Positions 10,701-22,421 of a DNA stretch of 64,000 nt are shown in pieces. Source of the DNA: Miscanthus floridulus (taxonomy: Eukaryota; Streptophyta; Magnoliopsida; Poales; Poaceae); assembly GCF_019320115.1 (NCBI RefSeq), contig NC_089584.1, positions 108,765,799 through 108,829,798 of the forward strand. The letters are read 5' to 3'. The position numbers and the translations under genes were made by a program. Below the pieces are notes generated by a model. That model saw only the letters and a program-made list of their open reading frames with translations. It was not told where the DNA came from and made no database searches. How positions within the stretch are numbered: the stretch's first letter is position 1; each line of letters begins with the position of its first letter.

Positions 10701-12255
10701 TGTGCAGCCATTACTTGAAGATGGGTTCGATCCAATGCATCCTACTGTGTTACATAGTATTCAGATTAGTTGCTCTTTGGAGAGTAAGATAATAGAAGGC
10801 CAGAAAACCAACAAGGGAATATTCCATATCAAAGAGAAAATAAAAGAAAAGCCGTCTCAACACTTTAAAGTGGATAAACAGGGCATGTTGTGGTTTGACA
10901 ACCGTCTTGTGGTTCCCAAGGATCGAGAGCTTAGGAATAAACTCATGGATGAAGCTCACTTTTCTAAGCTATCTATCCATCCTAGAAGTAGTAAGATGTA
11001 TCAAGAACTAAGATCTCGCTATTGGTGGACCAAAATGAAGAAAGAAATTATAGCATATGTTGTCAGATGTGACACATGTTGTCGAGTGAAAGCAATTCAC
11101 ATGAAACCTGCTGGTATGTTGCAACCCTTGTCCGTTCCTAGTTGGAAGTGGGACGATATAAGTATGGATTTTATCACGGGTTTGCCCACTACTCAAAAAG
11201 GACATGATTCGATTTGGGTAATTGTGGACCGTCTTACCAAGACCGCTCATTTCTTGCCTATCAAAATAGATTATCGACCACCTCAATATGCCGAGAAGTA
11301 TATCGCAGAAATTGTGAGGTTGCATGGTATACCAAAGACCATAGTATCTGATAGAGGCTCATAGTTCACGACCCACTTTTGGGAACATTTACACAAAGGC
11401 TTGGGAACTAGTTTGATTCGCAGTACCGCTTATCATCCTCAGACAGATGGTCAGACTGAACGAGTAAATGCTATTTTGGAGGATATGTTAAGAGCCTATG
11501 TATTATCTTCTAAGGGATCATGGGAGTCATGGTTACCATTAGCTGAGTTCTCTTATAATAATAGTTATCAAGAAAGCATCAAGATGGCCCCATTCGAAGC
11601 TTTATATGGCAGAAAATGTAGAACACCATTGAATTGGATCGAGCCTGGTGATAGAAGGTATTATGGCATTGACTTTGTAGAAGAAGCCGAGAAGAAAGTT
11701 CATATTATTCAGCAGAATATGAAAGCGGCCCAATCACGTCAGAAGAGCTATGCAGACAGAAGAAGGAGACCCCTTATGTTTGAAGTTGGTGACTATGTTT
11801 ATCTGAAAGTCACGCCAATGAAGAAGAAAAGGTTTGGAATCCGAAGAAAGCTTGCCACGAGATTCGTAGGACCATACAAGATCTTGGAACGAAGAGGTCC
11901 GGTAGCCTACAAGTTAGAGTTACCTGAAACAATGAGTACCGTTTTCCTAGTTTTCCATGTATCACATCTCAAGAAATGTTTGCGTGTTCCGAAGGAAAGA
12001 ATAGAACCTCGAGGTATTCAACTCAAATCAGATTTGGTGTATCGTGAACAGCCAGTCCGGGTGTTAGACACTAAGGAACATGCTACTCAGAATAGTGTGG
12101 TGAAAACATACAAGATACAGTGGGATCATCATGATGAGGGAGATGCAACTTGGGAAACAGGAGAGTATCTACAAAAAGCTTATGAAGAATTTTATAACAA
12201 ATGGTTCGTAACCCAAATCTTGGGACGAGATTTTTATAAGGGGGGAGGGCTGTAA
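7721..12255 (+). pseudogene. gag-pol: gag-pol polyprotein of element A (Tekay chromovirus), inactivated
   Basis: One reading frame carries Gag (capsid-type region about 8070-8430), a CCHC knuckle CYNCDQPGHFSRFC (8792-8833), aspartic protease (about 8945-9200), RT with FIDD (9908-9919), RNase H (about 10330-10600), the integrase zinc-binding region (about 10960-11110), the integrase core and a C-terminal chromodomain (about 12040-12190). The integrase triad is present as D 11167, D 11350, E 11458, with 35 residues between the last two. Breaks: stops at 8516, 8669, 9134, 9557, 10498, 10591 and 11362, and a one-base shift near 9980-9996. At least four stops are TAG in place of family Gln (CAG). 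The protease motif reads D-S-R (8969-8977) instead of D-S-G, via CTGG to CTAG. The stop TAA at 12253 lies in the first bases of the 3' LTR. ATG 7727 is an alternative start. Confidence 0.93.
12238..12250 (+). other. Polypurine tract of element A
   Basis: AAGGGGGGAGGGC directly precedes the 3' LTR start TGTAACACC. It is the plus-strand primer for reverse transcription and also encodes the last Gly-rich residues of pol. Confidence 0.9.
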
Positions 12256-15200
12256 CACCCCGGTGTTATGCCTACATTTAGGCACTGCAAATCATGCATA
12301 GCATGCATCATAAAGCATACTAATCATACATGCCTAATCATGTAAATAACAACTGAAACACTGTTTCGAAACATATGAAACATGCTCGTGAAACATGAAT
12401 GTTGCATATACTTGTTTAGAGTTGTGTTTGCCCGAACTTCTTGCTAGATTAGTAAAACATGGTTGGCTACTATTGTAAATCATCTAGCAATGTTTAGTTC
12501 AATTTTTGGAGCAATGTTTGTATTCAAATTAATTCAAAATTTGGCTTAAAAAAATAAATTCCCAAAATTAGGGTTTGGAGTTAAACATGGACTTTGATTT
12601 TTCAATTCAAAATCTAGAAAGAATTTGGCTTTGGTCATAAAAGCAAAGTTGTAGAAAATTAAATTCTAATCAACTTTCATTTTTGGTACATTTGCAAAAG
12701 ATGTCATTTTCTTGCTCAAAATAATATTTGAAAGCTGGCATTTAAAAATTTCTTGAAAATATAAATGAAAAAGGGTTTTTCTCATTCACGGGCCGCCGCC
12801 TCGCTTTCGGCCCAGCCGCACAGGCGGCCCGGCCTGCCTCCGCGCCGCGCCTTTGCTCCCGCAGCGCTTCGCCCTGTCCCAGCAGCCGCCTCGTCGGCCC
12901 AGGCCCACGCCGTGCCTCCCGCTCGCCCACACTCGCGCGCCTGCGTCCTGACGCCGGCAGAAGCCGACCGCCGTGTGGTGCCACCCGTCGCCGGGCTCCT
13001 AACCGCGTGGCCAAGCGCCACGGCCGTCCTGGCACTGCTGGCCATGACTTGAATCCCCACGCGCCCACCGCATTCCAGCGCTCCTCACTTCTCCTCTCCC
13101 GCGCTGCCTCTCTGCCTCTCACTGCGCGCCCACAATAGCCACCACGCGCCGTGCCTCGCCGGAGCTCGCTCGCCCAGCCGTCCTAGCTCGCCATTGAACC
13201 CTCCATCTCGCCCGCATCTCCGACTCATCATCGCGCACCACGTGCTTGCCTCGGTAAGCCGTGAGAAGCTCCCTCTTCCTGGGAATCTCTCGCCGGAGTT
13301 GTGGCCGAGCTCACCGGAGCGGTCCGCTCCGTGGACCTCGCCCTTCGTCCTTCTTCTAGCTACCTTTTCGCGCGCACGACCACCGCACGAGCTCGGTGAA
13401 GCTCCCGCACCACCTTTCGCGCCCCTTCTCGGCCGGAGATGGCCGGCCGTCGGGAGCAGCGCCGCCGCTCCGCCATGTGCGCCATCAAGCCCTATCCCGA
13501 GCTCCTCTTGTGCCTTCTCTTGGTGCACCGTGTTCGCCTCGTCGCGGGTGAGCTACTGGTGGTGACCACACCACCGGCTGGCTCGCCGTCGGCGAGAGCT
13601 GGCCGGTCAGCGCCGCCCCTGTCTCGGTCTGACCGACAGGTGGGGGCCGTTGACCATGGGGGCCCGCTCATCAGTGCCCTGGAACGGATCCCGGTGCACA
13701 GCACCGGGTGCACCCAGTATTTTGTCGTCTGACTTTTAAAAGGGATTTCAAAAATGATTTTTTCAGAATTCTATTTAAATGCTTTGGAAAATGTTTGTGT
13801 ACTCCTTTTAGCTCCAAATCTGTTGGAACAAATTTTGCTAGGTTCCTTATCATCAGATCTACTTGGGAAAATTATTGCATGTCATTTTTGGGATACTTTT
13901 CCGTAGGATTTTATTTAATCATGTATGTTGCTGATAACTTGAAAAATGTGTAGAAAAATCTATAGGCTTCAGAAAAATATGATTTCAAGTTTGTTAATCT
14001 TCTTATGTCATTTACTTCCTAGGAAAAATATGTTTCATGCATGTGCTGTGGAAAACTTTGGAGGTGTAGTTCAAGTGCCTTTAATGGCTGATTTTTGTTA
14101 TTTTTACTAGAGAGCAAACTTTGTATAAAACATGCATGTGATAATTTTTGGACAGTCATTATATGCTATGAAGAACCTAGGAAAAATATTAATTCTGTTG
14201 TTTGACACTTTTCATAGTACAAAGTAATTTCATGCTCATTTTTATGCTATAGCTTGTCATTTTTGTATAGGATAGTTTACTTATCCAAATGCCATGAAAT
14301 TTTTATGGTAGTCTGTTTAGGATAGTATTATGCTACTGTAATTTTCTCAGATTTTTAGGAGCATCATAAATATATGTTGCTATTCAAACCTATTATTAAT
14401 TAGGGTTTAAGCAAGTGTTGCTTTAAGTATAATTAAGAAATTGGTAAAGCTTTGGTGTATCTTTGAAGCATTTCATAAGATATGTTGACTTAACATATTA
14501 GAAGTAGAAGAGAATGCAGTAGATGACATGTGCTTGTAGTATAGTTTCTTGAATGATGTTGACTACCTTGCATTTAAACATATCCATTGCATTCATCTCC
14601 TTCGATGCACCATTTGCATAATCACTTACGTGCATTGCATCATACAGGATCGCAAACCGAGAACCCAGTCGTCATATCCGAGGAGCCCGAGAAGCAGCTC
14701 GAGGTGCAGCCGCAGGAAGTGCCAGAAGCCGACGAGGAGGATGTTGAGGAACTCCCGGAGTGCCCCGATCACCGTCCGAGCTCCTTCGAGAGAGGCAAGC
14801 CCCGGAGCATTTTTCTCCCGGTTTGTGATTATTTAATTAAATACTTTACTTTAATTGATGCATTACGTTCAGGAGTTGTTTGCAACCGTTGCTGCATTAT
14901 ACCTTGTCTACCTTTGTTATACTATATCCTTGTTACCCTGGTATCCGCAGTCAAGTCAATGCTTAGCTGGCTTAGACCGGTAGAAGTCAGGTGATTTCCT
15001 GTCACCTGCGAGCTATAGGTGGTTACCTAGATCTGCTTGGATGACTATGAAGTCATGGTATAACTAAGTGTTAAATGAAGTTGAGACCGGACGGAGACTT
15101 GCAGAGTTTTGGACTGTAGTGTTTCCGTCTGTGTCGATTAAGGACCGACCGTTGTTGGGCCTCGAGTCATGTTGAACGCATGCCTTACATTTAGCTGGCC

Positions 15201-15623
15201 AGATAAAGTACCTTTCGACCATGAAGCTGGGAGATTTTTTGGGCCGAGTAGATTGCCCGCAACGCACTGTGCCGAAGCAGGTGTGGTAGGACACAGGGGC
15301 GGGATGATAAGACCAAAGTGCAGTCGGTCGGCCCCTGGGTACATGTGGTTCCTGGAAAACTCGAGATACCTGGAAAGTTGACTCGGTGATCAATATCTCA
15401 CTTTAGCGGGTGAGTGAGGTTTGTGTAAGGAATAAATCACCAGCTGGTTAGGAATCGATTCGAATCACCATCGCTCCTGGATAGTGAGCACTTGACTTGA
15501 GTTACTTCATCGTAGTAAATGTTTATGGAACACTTGAACAGTTTTAATGAATATGACAGTATGGAAGTTATTTAATGATCGTTGGTTATCATTATCTGCT
15601 TAATCACATGTTCACTCTAGTAT
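12251..15623 (+). repeat. 3' LTR of element A, truncated (3,373 of 4,016 bp)
   Basis: It is collinear with 1564-4936 with no net indel at the points checked; the differences I see are mainly C/T or G/A transitions, concentrated in the CpG-rich island (about 12790-13720). After ...CACTCTAGTAT (15623) the sequence switches abruptly to reverse-complement LTR. The missing last 643 bp include the TGTTACA end and A's right target duplication. Confidence 0.93.
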
Positions 15624-17275
15624 AAGTACATTACATAAGAAGATTAACAATCTTGGAAATCATATTTTTCTGAAGCTTATAGGTTTTTCTACACATTTTT
15701 CAAGTTATCAGCAATATACATGATTAAATAAAGTTCTATAGAAAAGTATCCCAAAAATGACATGCAATAATTTTCCCAAGAAGATCTGGTGATAAGGAAC
15801 CTAGAAAAAATTATTTCAACAGATTTGGAGCAAATTTGAGTATCCAAACATTTTCCAAACCATTTCTCTTTTCAAATAATAAAGAAAAATTGAAAACAAA
15901 CACCCTATTGCTATTGGGCCGGCCCTCGGGAATCAGCCGGCCCACGGCCACACTTGGCCTGCGTGGCCCGTGCGACGAGAAAGGGAGGTGGCCTGGCCGG
16001 GCATCGGCCCATGGCCTCTCGGCCCAGCTCGGCCGAGGCGAAGGCCATGCCGGCGCCGTGACGTCGCGGTAGCGTGGCTCGGCCAACAAGGCCGGCGGCC
16101 ATTACCAGCCGTGCCAGAGCAAGTGAGCAAGCGCATGCAGTTCGCGAGAAGCTAGCGAATGCGAGCAGGTAGCCAGGTAGGGAGGAGAAAGGGAGGAAGA
16201 GTGCCTTCCACGGCGGCCGAGCACGGCGGCGCCATGGCCGACGGTGGCAAGGCGCGAGAAGGCGCTACCTAGGCTCAACAGTCGGCACAAGCGTGAGCAC
16301 CAAGTGCTAGAGAGAGAGGCGGAGCTGCTGGCGCTCAATTGCTGGCCGGGGTGGAGGAGAGGCGGCGAATTTGCCCGGTGGGCTGTGGTGGCTGCGGCGA
16401 GGGGGGAGAGAGCGAGCTCAGCGCGGGCGGAGAAGAGAGGCAGCGCGGGAGAGTGAAGGCGAGCGCAGCGGCTTCAGCAGAAGTAGGCGGGCACATGGGA
16501 GCGGGCGCAGGCCGGCTGCGATGCGCGGCGACATCGACGGCACAGGGCCGCCATGCGGCGGGCGTGCTCTGCCGCTGGTTGGGACGCGACGCGGCGCGTC
16601 AGTGAGCGGGCGAGCGTGGTGGCAGGCCAGGCGTGGCGTTGGGCTGGGCTAGGCCAAGGTGAGGTGCACGGCGCTAGCGTAGGAGGCTCGCTGCTGTAGG
16701 CCAGGCCGGCTTCGGCCGTGGGCCGGAAACGAGGCGGCGGCCCACGAAATGAGGGAAGCCTTTTTTGATTTATATTTTCAAGAAATTTTTAAATGCCAGC
16801 TTTCAAATATCATTTTGAGCAAGAAAATGACATCTTTTGAAAATGTACCAAAAATGAAAATTGATTAGAATGTAATTCTCTACAACTTTGCTTTTATGAC
16901 CAAAGCCAAATTCTTGATAGATTTTGAATTCTAAAATTAAAGTCAATTTTAACTCAAAACCCTAATTTTGGAGAATTATTTTTAAAAGCAAAATTTGGCA
17001 ATAATTCAAATACAAACCTTGCTCCAAAAATTGTGCTAAACAGTTCTAGATGATTTACCATGATAGCCAAACATGTTTTACTAGTCTAGCAAACATAATC
17101 AGGGCAAAATAACTCTTAAACAGGTGTATGCAACATTGATGTTTCACGAACATGTTTCATATGTTTCGAAGCAGTGTTTCAGTTGTTATTTACATGGTTA
17201 GGCATGTATGATTAGGATGCTTTATGATGCATGATTTGCAGGGCCTAAATGCTGGCATAACACCGGGGTGTTACA
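15624..17275 (-). mobile_element. 5' part of minus-strand Tekay-type LTR (T), right half of the split LTR
   Basis: It reads as the reverse complement of LTR coordinates 3330 down to 1564 of element A's family, but more diverged than A's two LTRs are from each other. It ends with TAACACCGGGGTGTTACA, so on the minus strand the LTR begins at 17275. With 1-1563 it makes up most of one LTR, interrupted by A. The GC-rich part (15920-16750) has open frames in all phases; none is credible as a gene. No polypurine tract lies at 17276-17301, so it is not certain that this LTR belongs to the pol relic next door. Confidence 0.85.
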
Positions 17276-17301
17276 ATAGGAAGTACATTTCAACGTAACA
17301 A

Positions 17302-20300
17302 CTACTCATCAGAACCAGAGAGAAGGTGGGGGTAATGCTTCAATATATAGCTCTCTTGTTCCCATGTGGCCTCATCCTCTAAATGGTTTTGCCACTGCAC
17401 CTTGTAGAACTTTACCACATTGTTCCTTATCACTCTTTCTTTTTCATCCAAGATTTTGATAGGGTGCTCAACATAAGTCAAATCTAGCTAGAGGGGAAGT
17501 CCTTCAATTTCCACAGCTTCATCAGGAACCCACAAATATTTCTTCAATTGAGATACATGAAACACATTATGTACTATAGATGAAATATCGGGAAGCTATA
17601 GATGGTAAGCACCTAGGCCACACTACTTCAAAACTTTGTAAGGACCCATGTATCGGGGAGCTAGCTTGCCATGGATACCAAACCGATGTACCCCACTCAT
17701 AGGAGACACCTTGAGGTACACATAATCCCCAACTTCAAACTCCAATGGCCTTCTTCGCTTGTCCATATAGGCTTTCTATTGGCTCTAAGCTGCCTTCAAA
17801 TGACTCTAAATAATGACGACTTGCTCTCGAGCCTCCTTGATGAATTCTGGCCCAAAGTATCCATGGTCTCCCACTTCAACCTAGTTAAGTGGTGTCCTAC
17901 ACTTTCTTCCATATAGAGCTTCAAATGGTGCCATGTGGATGCTTTATTGATAGCTATTATTGTAAGAAAAATCAGCTAGCTTCAGGCATTCATCCCACTT
18001 CTCAGGAAAACAAATGGCACATGCTCTTAACATATCCTCGAGCACCTGGTTCACCCTTTCTGTTTGGCCATCAGTCTAGGGGTGATAGGATAAACTACGG
18101 AGGAGACTAGTTCCAAGACACTCCTAGAGTTGCTCCCAGAAGCGAGAGATAAAAACTGATCCCCTATCAAAGATGATAGTAAGGGGAACTCTATGTAGGG
18201 TCATAATCCGGTCCAAGTACAACTTGGCATACTTTCTGGTAGAATATGTGGAATTCACTGGGAGAAAATGAGTTGACTTGGTAAGGCGATCCACAATGAC
18301 CCAGATAGAGTTATAGCCCTTGGATGTCTGGGGTAAACCCACAATGAAGTCCATGGAAATATCCTCCCATTTCCAAACAGGAATGGGCAAGGGTTGCAGA
18401 TATCCTAGAGTACACATATGATCTACCTTAACTATACCACAAGTGTCGCACTCCATGACATGTCGGGTGATGTCCTACTTCATGTAGGATCACTAGTACA
18501 AGTGGCGCAATTCATGATACATCTTGTTGCTGCCAAGATGAATAGACAACTTTGAATGATGAGCTTCATTCAAAATCTTTCTTTTTAGCTCCTCATTGGA
18601 TGGAACCACCAACCTATCCTTATACCTCACTACATCTTGATCATCAATACTAAAGTGAGGGCCACACCCTTTGGCAATCCATTTCCTAATGTGAGGAATT
18701 CCTTTAGTGTCTTGCCTCTGCTCTAGAATAATCTACTCAAGCAACTCTAAGGTCAAAGCAATGTGAGCCAACACCTCTGCATGGTTGAGCGACAAAGGTA
18801 TTTCCTCAGCTTGATGTGACTTTTGGCTCAAAGAATCAGCCACTACATTGGCCTTTCCTGGGTGGTAATGTACCTCTAAGTTATAAGCCTTAATCAATTC
18901 CAACCATCTCCTTTGCCTCATGTTCAACTCAGACTAAGTGAAAATATACTTGAGGCTCTTATGGTCTGTAGAAATATGCACTTTGTTGCCCAATAGATAG
19001 TGCCTCCAAATCTTTAGAGCGTGGACCACAGTAGCCAGCTCTAAGTCATGAGTGGGGTAATTTACTTTGTGCTTTTTCAGTTGGCGTGAAGCACAAGCTA
19101 TCACACACCCATCCTGCATAAGCACACATCCCAACCCCATCTTCGAAGCATCACAGTATACATCAAAGGGTCTGTCAATATCTGGTTGGGCCAACACTAG
19201 AGCAGTGGTTAGAAATGTCTTCAAAGCTTGGAAGGCTTCTTCACAGGCTAGGCTCCAATCAAACTTGACTTTTTTGGAGTAGCTTGGTCATTGGCTATGC
19301 TATCTTGGAGAAATCTGAGATGAAACGACGATAGTACCTAGCTAGACCAAGGAATTGACGAATCTAATGCACAGACTTAGGAGACTTCCAATTCAACACA
19401 TCTTGTACCTTGCTGGGATCTACTGAATGTCATCAGGTGTCAACACATGCCCCAAAAACTACACTCGATCTAACTAGAACTCACACTTGCTAAATTTAGC
19501 ATACAGCTTGTGTTCCCTCAACCAAGCTAGTAATATCTAAAGGTGTTGGGCATGCTCTTTATCATTCTTGAAATATATCAGGATATCATTAATGAATACC
19601 ACCACAAACTTGTCTAGCTCTATCACAAAGACTGAATTCATCAGGTAAGGCAGGAGCGTTGGTGAGACCAAAAGACATCACTAGGTACTCATACAGCCCA
19701 TACCTAGTAGAAAAAGATGCCTTTAGTATATCATATGGTCTGATCTTGATCTGATGATAGCCTGAATGGAGATCAATCTTCGAACAAAGTATCTCTGAGG
19801 GGCAAAGGATACTTGTTCTTAATTATTACCACATTAAGAGGGTGGTAATCCACGCACATTCAAAAAGTGCCATCCTTCTTCTTCACAAAAATGGTTGGAC
19901 AACCCCATGGTGAAGAGCTAGGACGGATGAAGCATTTTTCCATCAATTCTTTCAACTGCATCTTCATCTTAGCCAATTCCTTTAGATCCATGCGGTATGG
20001 GTGTCGAGAGATAGGAGCAGTATCAGGCTCTAGCTCAATGGAGAATTCCATCTCTTGGTCTGATGGCAACCCTGGTAGATCTTTAGGAAATACATCTAGG
20101 AACTCGCATACCACAGGAATGGAGGTTAGATCAGGAGAGGCTTCAGCATGGGCAGCAACAGGTAAGACTAGATCTGAGGGTACAAAAAGAGATATCCTAT
20201 CCTCAGAAGAAGGAAGCCATAACTCCACACTTCTCCTCTTTATATTCAAGACTACCCCATATACCCACAACTAGTTCATTCCAAGAAAAGCATCAATGCC

Positions 20301-20345
20301 TTACCCATGCAGTACCATGAACTATAGGCAATAAGTGTGGGTGGC
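17302..20345 (-). pseudogene. pol: Tekay-lineage pol relic (protease end to chromodomain)
   Basis: On the minus strand, from high to low coordinate: the end of the protease (G-x-D-x-F-L-G-M-N motif, near 20290), the RT start with the VKKKDGTF motif (about 19860), heavily broken RT, RNase H with [14 protein letters not shown] (19224-18934), integrase DISMDF...IVDRLTK (18456-18124), then the integrase tail and a chromodomain ending in SDE-TAG at 17302-17304. It is split into many short frames by stops and shifts; examples such as the HPxTDGQTE motif have TAG at the Gln position. The protease N-terminus and gag are missing because element E starts at 20346. It could be the 3' half of element D (47277-53149), but D's LTR is a different family from the LTR at 17275, so this join is unproven. 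Confidence 0.85.
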
Positions 20346-20818
20346 TGTTGATAGAATATCGTCGGTAGTCCTTCGTTGGATATCCCACAAAGGTAGATTG
20401 ATCGGTAGAGATGCGTGTAATCAAGAACAAGAAGGCAACAAAGATACACGAGTTAGATAGGTTCAGGCTGTCAGTATAATGTAATACCTTACTCCTATGG
20501 TCTGTTGGTTTGTATTAGCTATCCTATGATATTACGTGAGTTTGGAGGGGGTCCCTGCCCGCCTTATATAGTCCGGGGGGTAGTGTTACAAGTCTGTTAG
20601 ATCTAAGAGATAACTGGAAAGTAATAATAGATTATAGGAATCATGGGATCATATGTATCCTAACAGATCTTGTAGTATCTTCAGGATATCTTTCTAGTAT
20701 CTTGCGGGAGGCGCCGTGCAGAGTCGTGCCCCACAAGGCTTCATCTCGTGGGCTGGGCCGCCCCTAGGGGCGCAACCCATGTGGTCTGCCATGGGTATCC
20801 GAGGTCGTACCCCCCATA
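20346..20818 (-). repeat. 3' LTR of element E (473 bp)
   Basis: It matches 46806-47276 throughout. On the minus strand it starts TATGGGGGGTACGACC (TG mutated to TA) and ends CTATCAACA. Internal TATA and CCCCGGACTATATAAGG motifs are shared by both copies. Confidence 0.9.
20563..20571 (-). promoter_or_regulatory. TATA box in 3' LTR of E
   Basis: On the minus strand the sequence is CTATATAAG within GGACTATATAAGGCGGG. The same motif occurs at 47023-47031 in the other LTR. It is a credible retrotransposon core promoter. Confidence 0.6.
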
Positions 20819-21914
20819 GCTAGCCCTGAGTGCCTTGTACCCATTGTGCAATGCCGTCTTGAGCTTGTTTGAGCAGGTGCGAACAAAGCTGAGTAGTCAA
20901 ACTCATGGTCTGACCACCATGATGAGTTGCCGAGCAGTTGTGAGCAGTCATCGAGCAGCATGAACCATCGTCGAGCAGTGTGAACTATCACCGAGCAGCG
21001 TGAGCCATCGTTGAGCAGTGTGAACCGTCACCAAGTAGTGTAACCCAAGTATGGCTTGCCATAAGGGTGTAAGGAGCTCAAGTTCATAATCAAAATTTTC
21101 TTTGCAGTGGACCAAGTGTGCCCACTTAGTGTCCAACCATGAGAAAGGGAGATAGTCTTCTTCAGCTTCAAGAGGCATGGAGTGTTCTAGATTAAAGCAA
21201 ACACACTCACCATAAGGTGAAGTGTGCCCACTTAGTCCCTGAGCCTAAGAGTAGATGACGTAGTCATGTTGTGCCAGGGTCCAAATTAGAAAAATAGTAG
21301 AAGACCTGTCGAGCAGGCAGCCAGTCCCCGAGCATAGCCTCAAAATGAGAAAAAGCACATTCACCGCAAGGTGAAGTGTGCCCACTTAGTCCCCAAGCCT
21401 GACAGTAGGTGATGTGGTCACGTGGTGTCAGGGTCAGAAACAGTGGTCAATAGGAGAAAGTCCCTAGTGCAGTGAGGAACCAAGACATAGTGCTGATGCA
21501 GTCCCCGAGCCATAAGAGGAAATCTTGGAGAAATTAAATCGTGGAGAAAATACCAGAGTAATGGTTGTATAGTAGTAATTACTGAGCCATAGCAGATGAC
21601 AGAGAACTCGGCGAATATTCAGTGAGCCATAACAAATTGTGGAGATAAATGGGCGATACGGGCCACGGTTGCATGAAAGCCCAGGTCATGGCCCACCTTG
21701 TTGTTATGGAGAATTTGGAGAGGCACCAATCGTGGGAGCAATTCCCCAAAAACCCTCAAATGCGAAAAGGTGGGGGAGTGCTTTATAACTACGCCGCCAC
21801 ACCTCGTGCTCCCATGTTTGCCACTTTGCCATTTCATCTTCTTCCTTAGCCCTCGCATTTCCAGATTCACATCCACACGTGCTTCCATCACCAGTCCCCA
21901 TCCAAATCTGAGAG
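20819..21914 (+). other. Repeat-rich 3' noncoding region of E, upstream of its antisense ORF
   Basis: No gene is seen. Many copies of the short phrase CCCCGAGC occur, with two diverged copies of a block of about 80 bp (GGTGAAGTGTGCCCACTTAGT..., near 21211-21290 and 21370-21440) and a 20-bp tandem array (next entry). Because the antisense ORF starts at 21915, this is where its promoter would lie. Confidence 0.6.
20931..21045 (+). repeat. 20-bp minisatellite, about five and a half units
   Basis: The unit resembles CGAGCAGTGTGAACCATCGT. Units begin at 20931, 20952, 20972, 20992, 21012 and 21032, the first 21 bp and the next four 20 bp. It lies in the 3' region of element E. Confidence 0.8.
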
Positions 21915-22421
21915 ATGGCACCGAAGAGGGGAGCTGTGAACCTAAAGAAGGCGAGCCCAAAGAAGGTGAGCATCGGATCCAGTCATGACGAAGAGTTGGT
22001 GCCATTGGGGGAGGTGGAGCTCAACAGATTGGTGGAGGTGGGCATTCTTCCCAACCACGTCACCACCGGATGGCGGCTGGCCCTCAGTGAGCCCTTCCCC
22101 ATGCCTCATACCAATGAAGCTATGGTATTTGAGGACTACTTTTGGCATGGATTAGGTTTTCCTGTTCACCCGTTCTTAAGGGATTTGTTGGAGTTCTCGA
22201 GAGTCAGTCTGTGCAACCTCCACCCAAACACCATATTGCACATATCTCTCTTCATCCATTTCTATGAGGCATATCTCAGGATCCTTCCCCACTTCAACCT
22301 CTTCCATCACCTATTCTGGCTAAAGAAGAGAGGCGGCGGTGGTTCCAAGGTGGTCGGTGGAGTGTATCTTTAGCTGCACAATGGAATGGCAGGCTAGTAC
22401 CTTACTATGCCGTGAAACACG
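21915..22421 (+). pseudogene. Antisense ORF of TAT element E, first coding segment (putative gypsy-type/Transposase_28-like domain)
   Basis: Starts MAPKRGAVNLKKASPKKV, then a region with V-G-I-L-P, F-P-M-P, V-F-E-D-Y-F and H-P-F-L-R-D-L-L motifs. This pattern is typical of the grass 'putative gypsy-type transposon' family (Pfam Transposase_28), recalled from family knowledge rather than searched. The frame is open to TAG at 22371 (a likely former CAG) and then remains recognisable until solo LTR S cuts it at 22422; it resumes at about 24926. It runs opposite to E's gag-pol, as reported for TAT elements. Role unknown. Confidence 0.75.

Larger units (their letters stand above)
1564..15623 (+). 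mobile_element. Element A: Tekay-lineage Ty3/gypsy chromovirus, 3' end truncated
   Basis: Order: 5' LTR (1564-5579), PBS, extra upstream ORF with an H3-like N-terminus, gag-protease-RT-RNase H-integrase-chromodomain, PPT, 3' LTR (12251-15623). Very long LTRs plus a C-terminal chromodomain fit the Tekay (Del) lineage. Matching points of the two LTRs keep a constant offset of 10,687 bases wherever compared, so there is no net indel in the aligned part, which suggests a fairly young insertion. The 3' LTR stops at the point equivalent to 4936 in the 5' LTR; about 643 bp of LTR end and about 367 bp of the target LTR are missing. The element is not intact: gag-pol has several nonsense changes and one frameshift. 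Confidence 0.93.

Noticed and set aside
20952..21031. CRISPR-like array of regular 20-bp units
   Set aside because: Units are contiguous without spacers and lie in a plant retrotransposon 3' region; it is a minisatellite.
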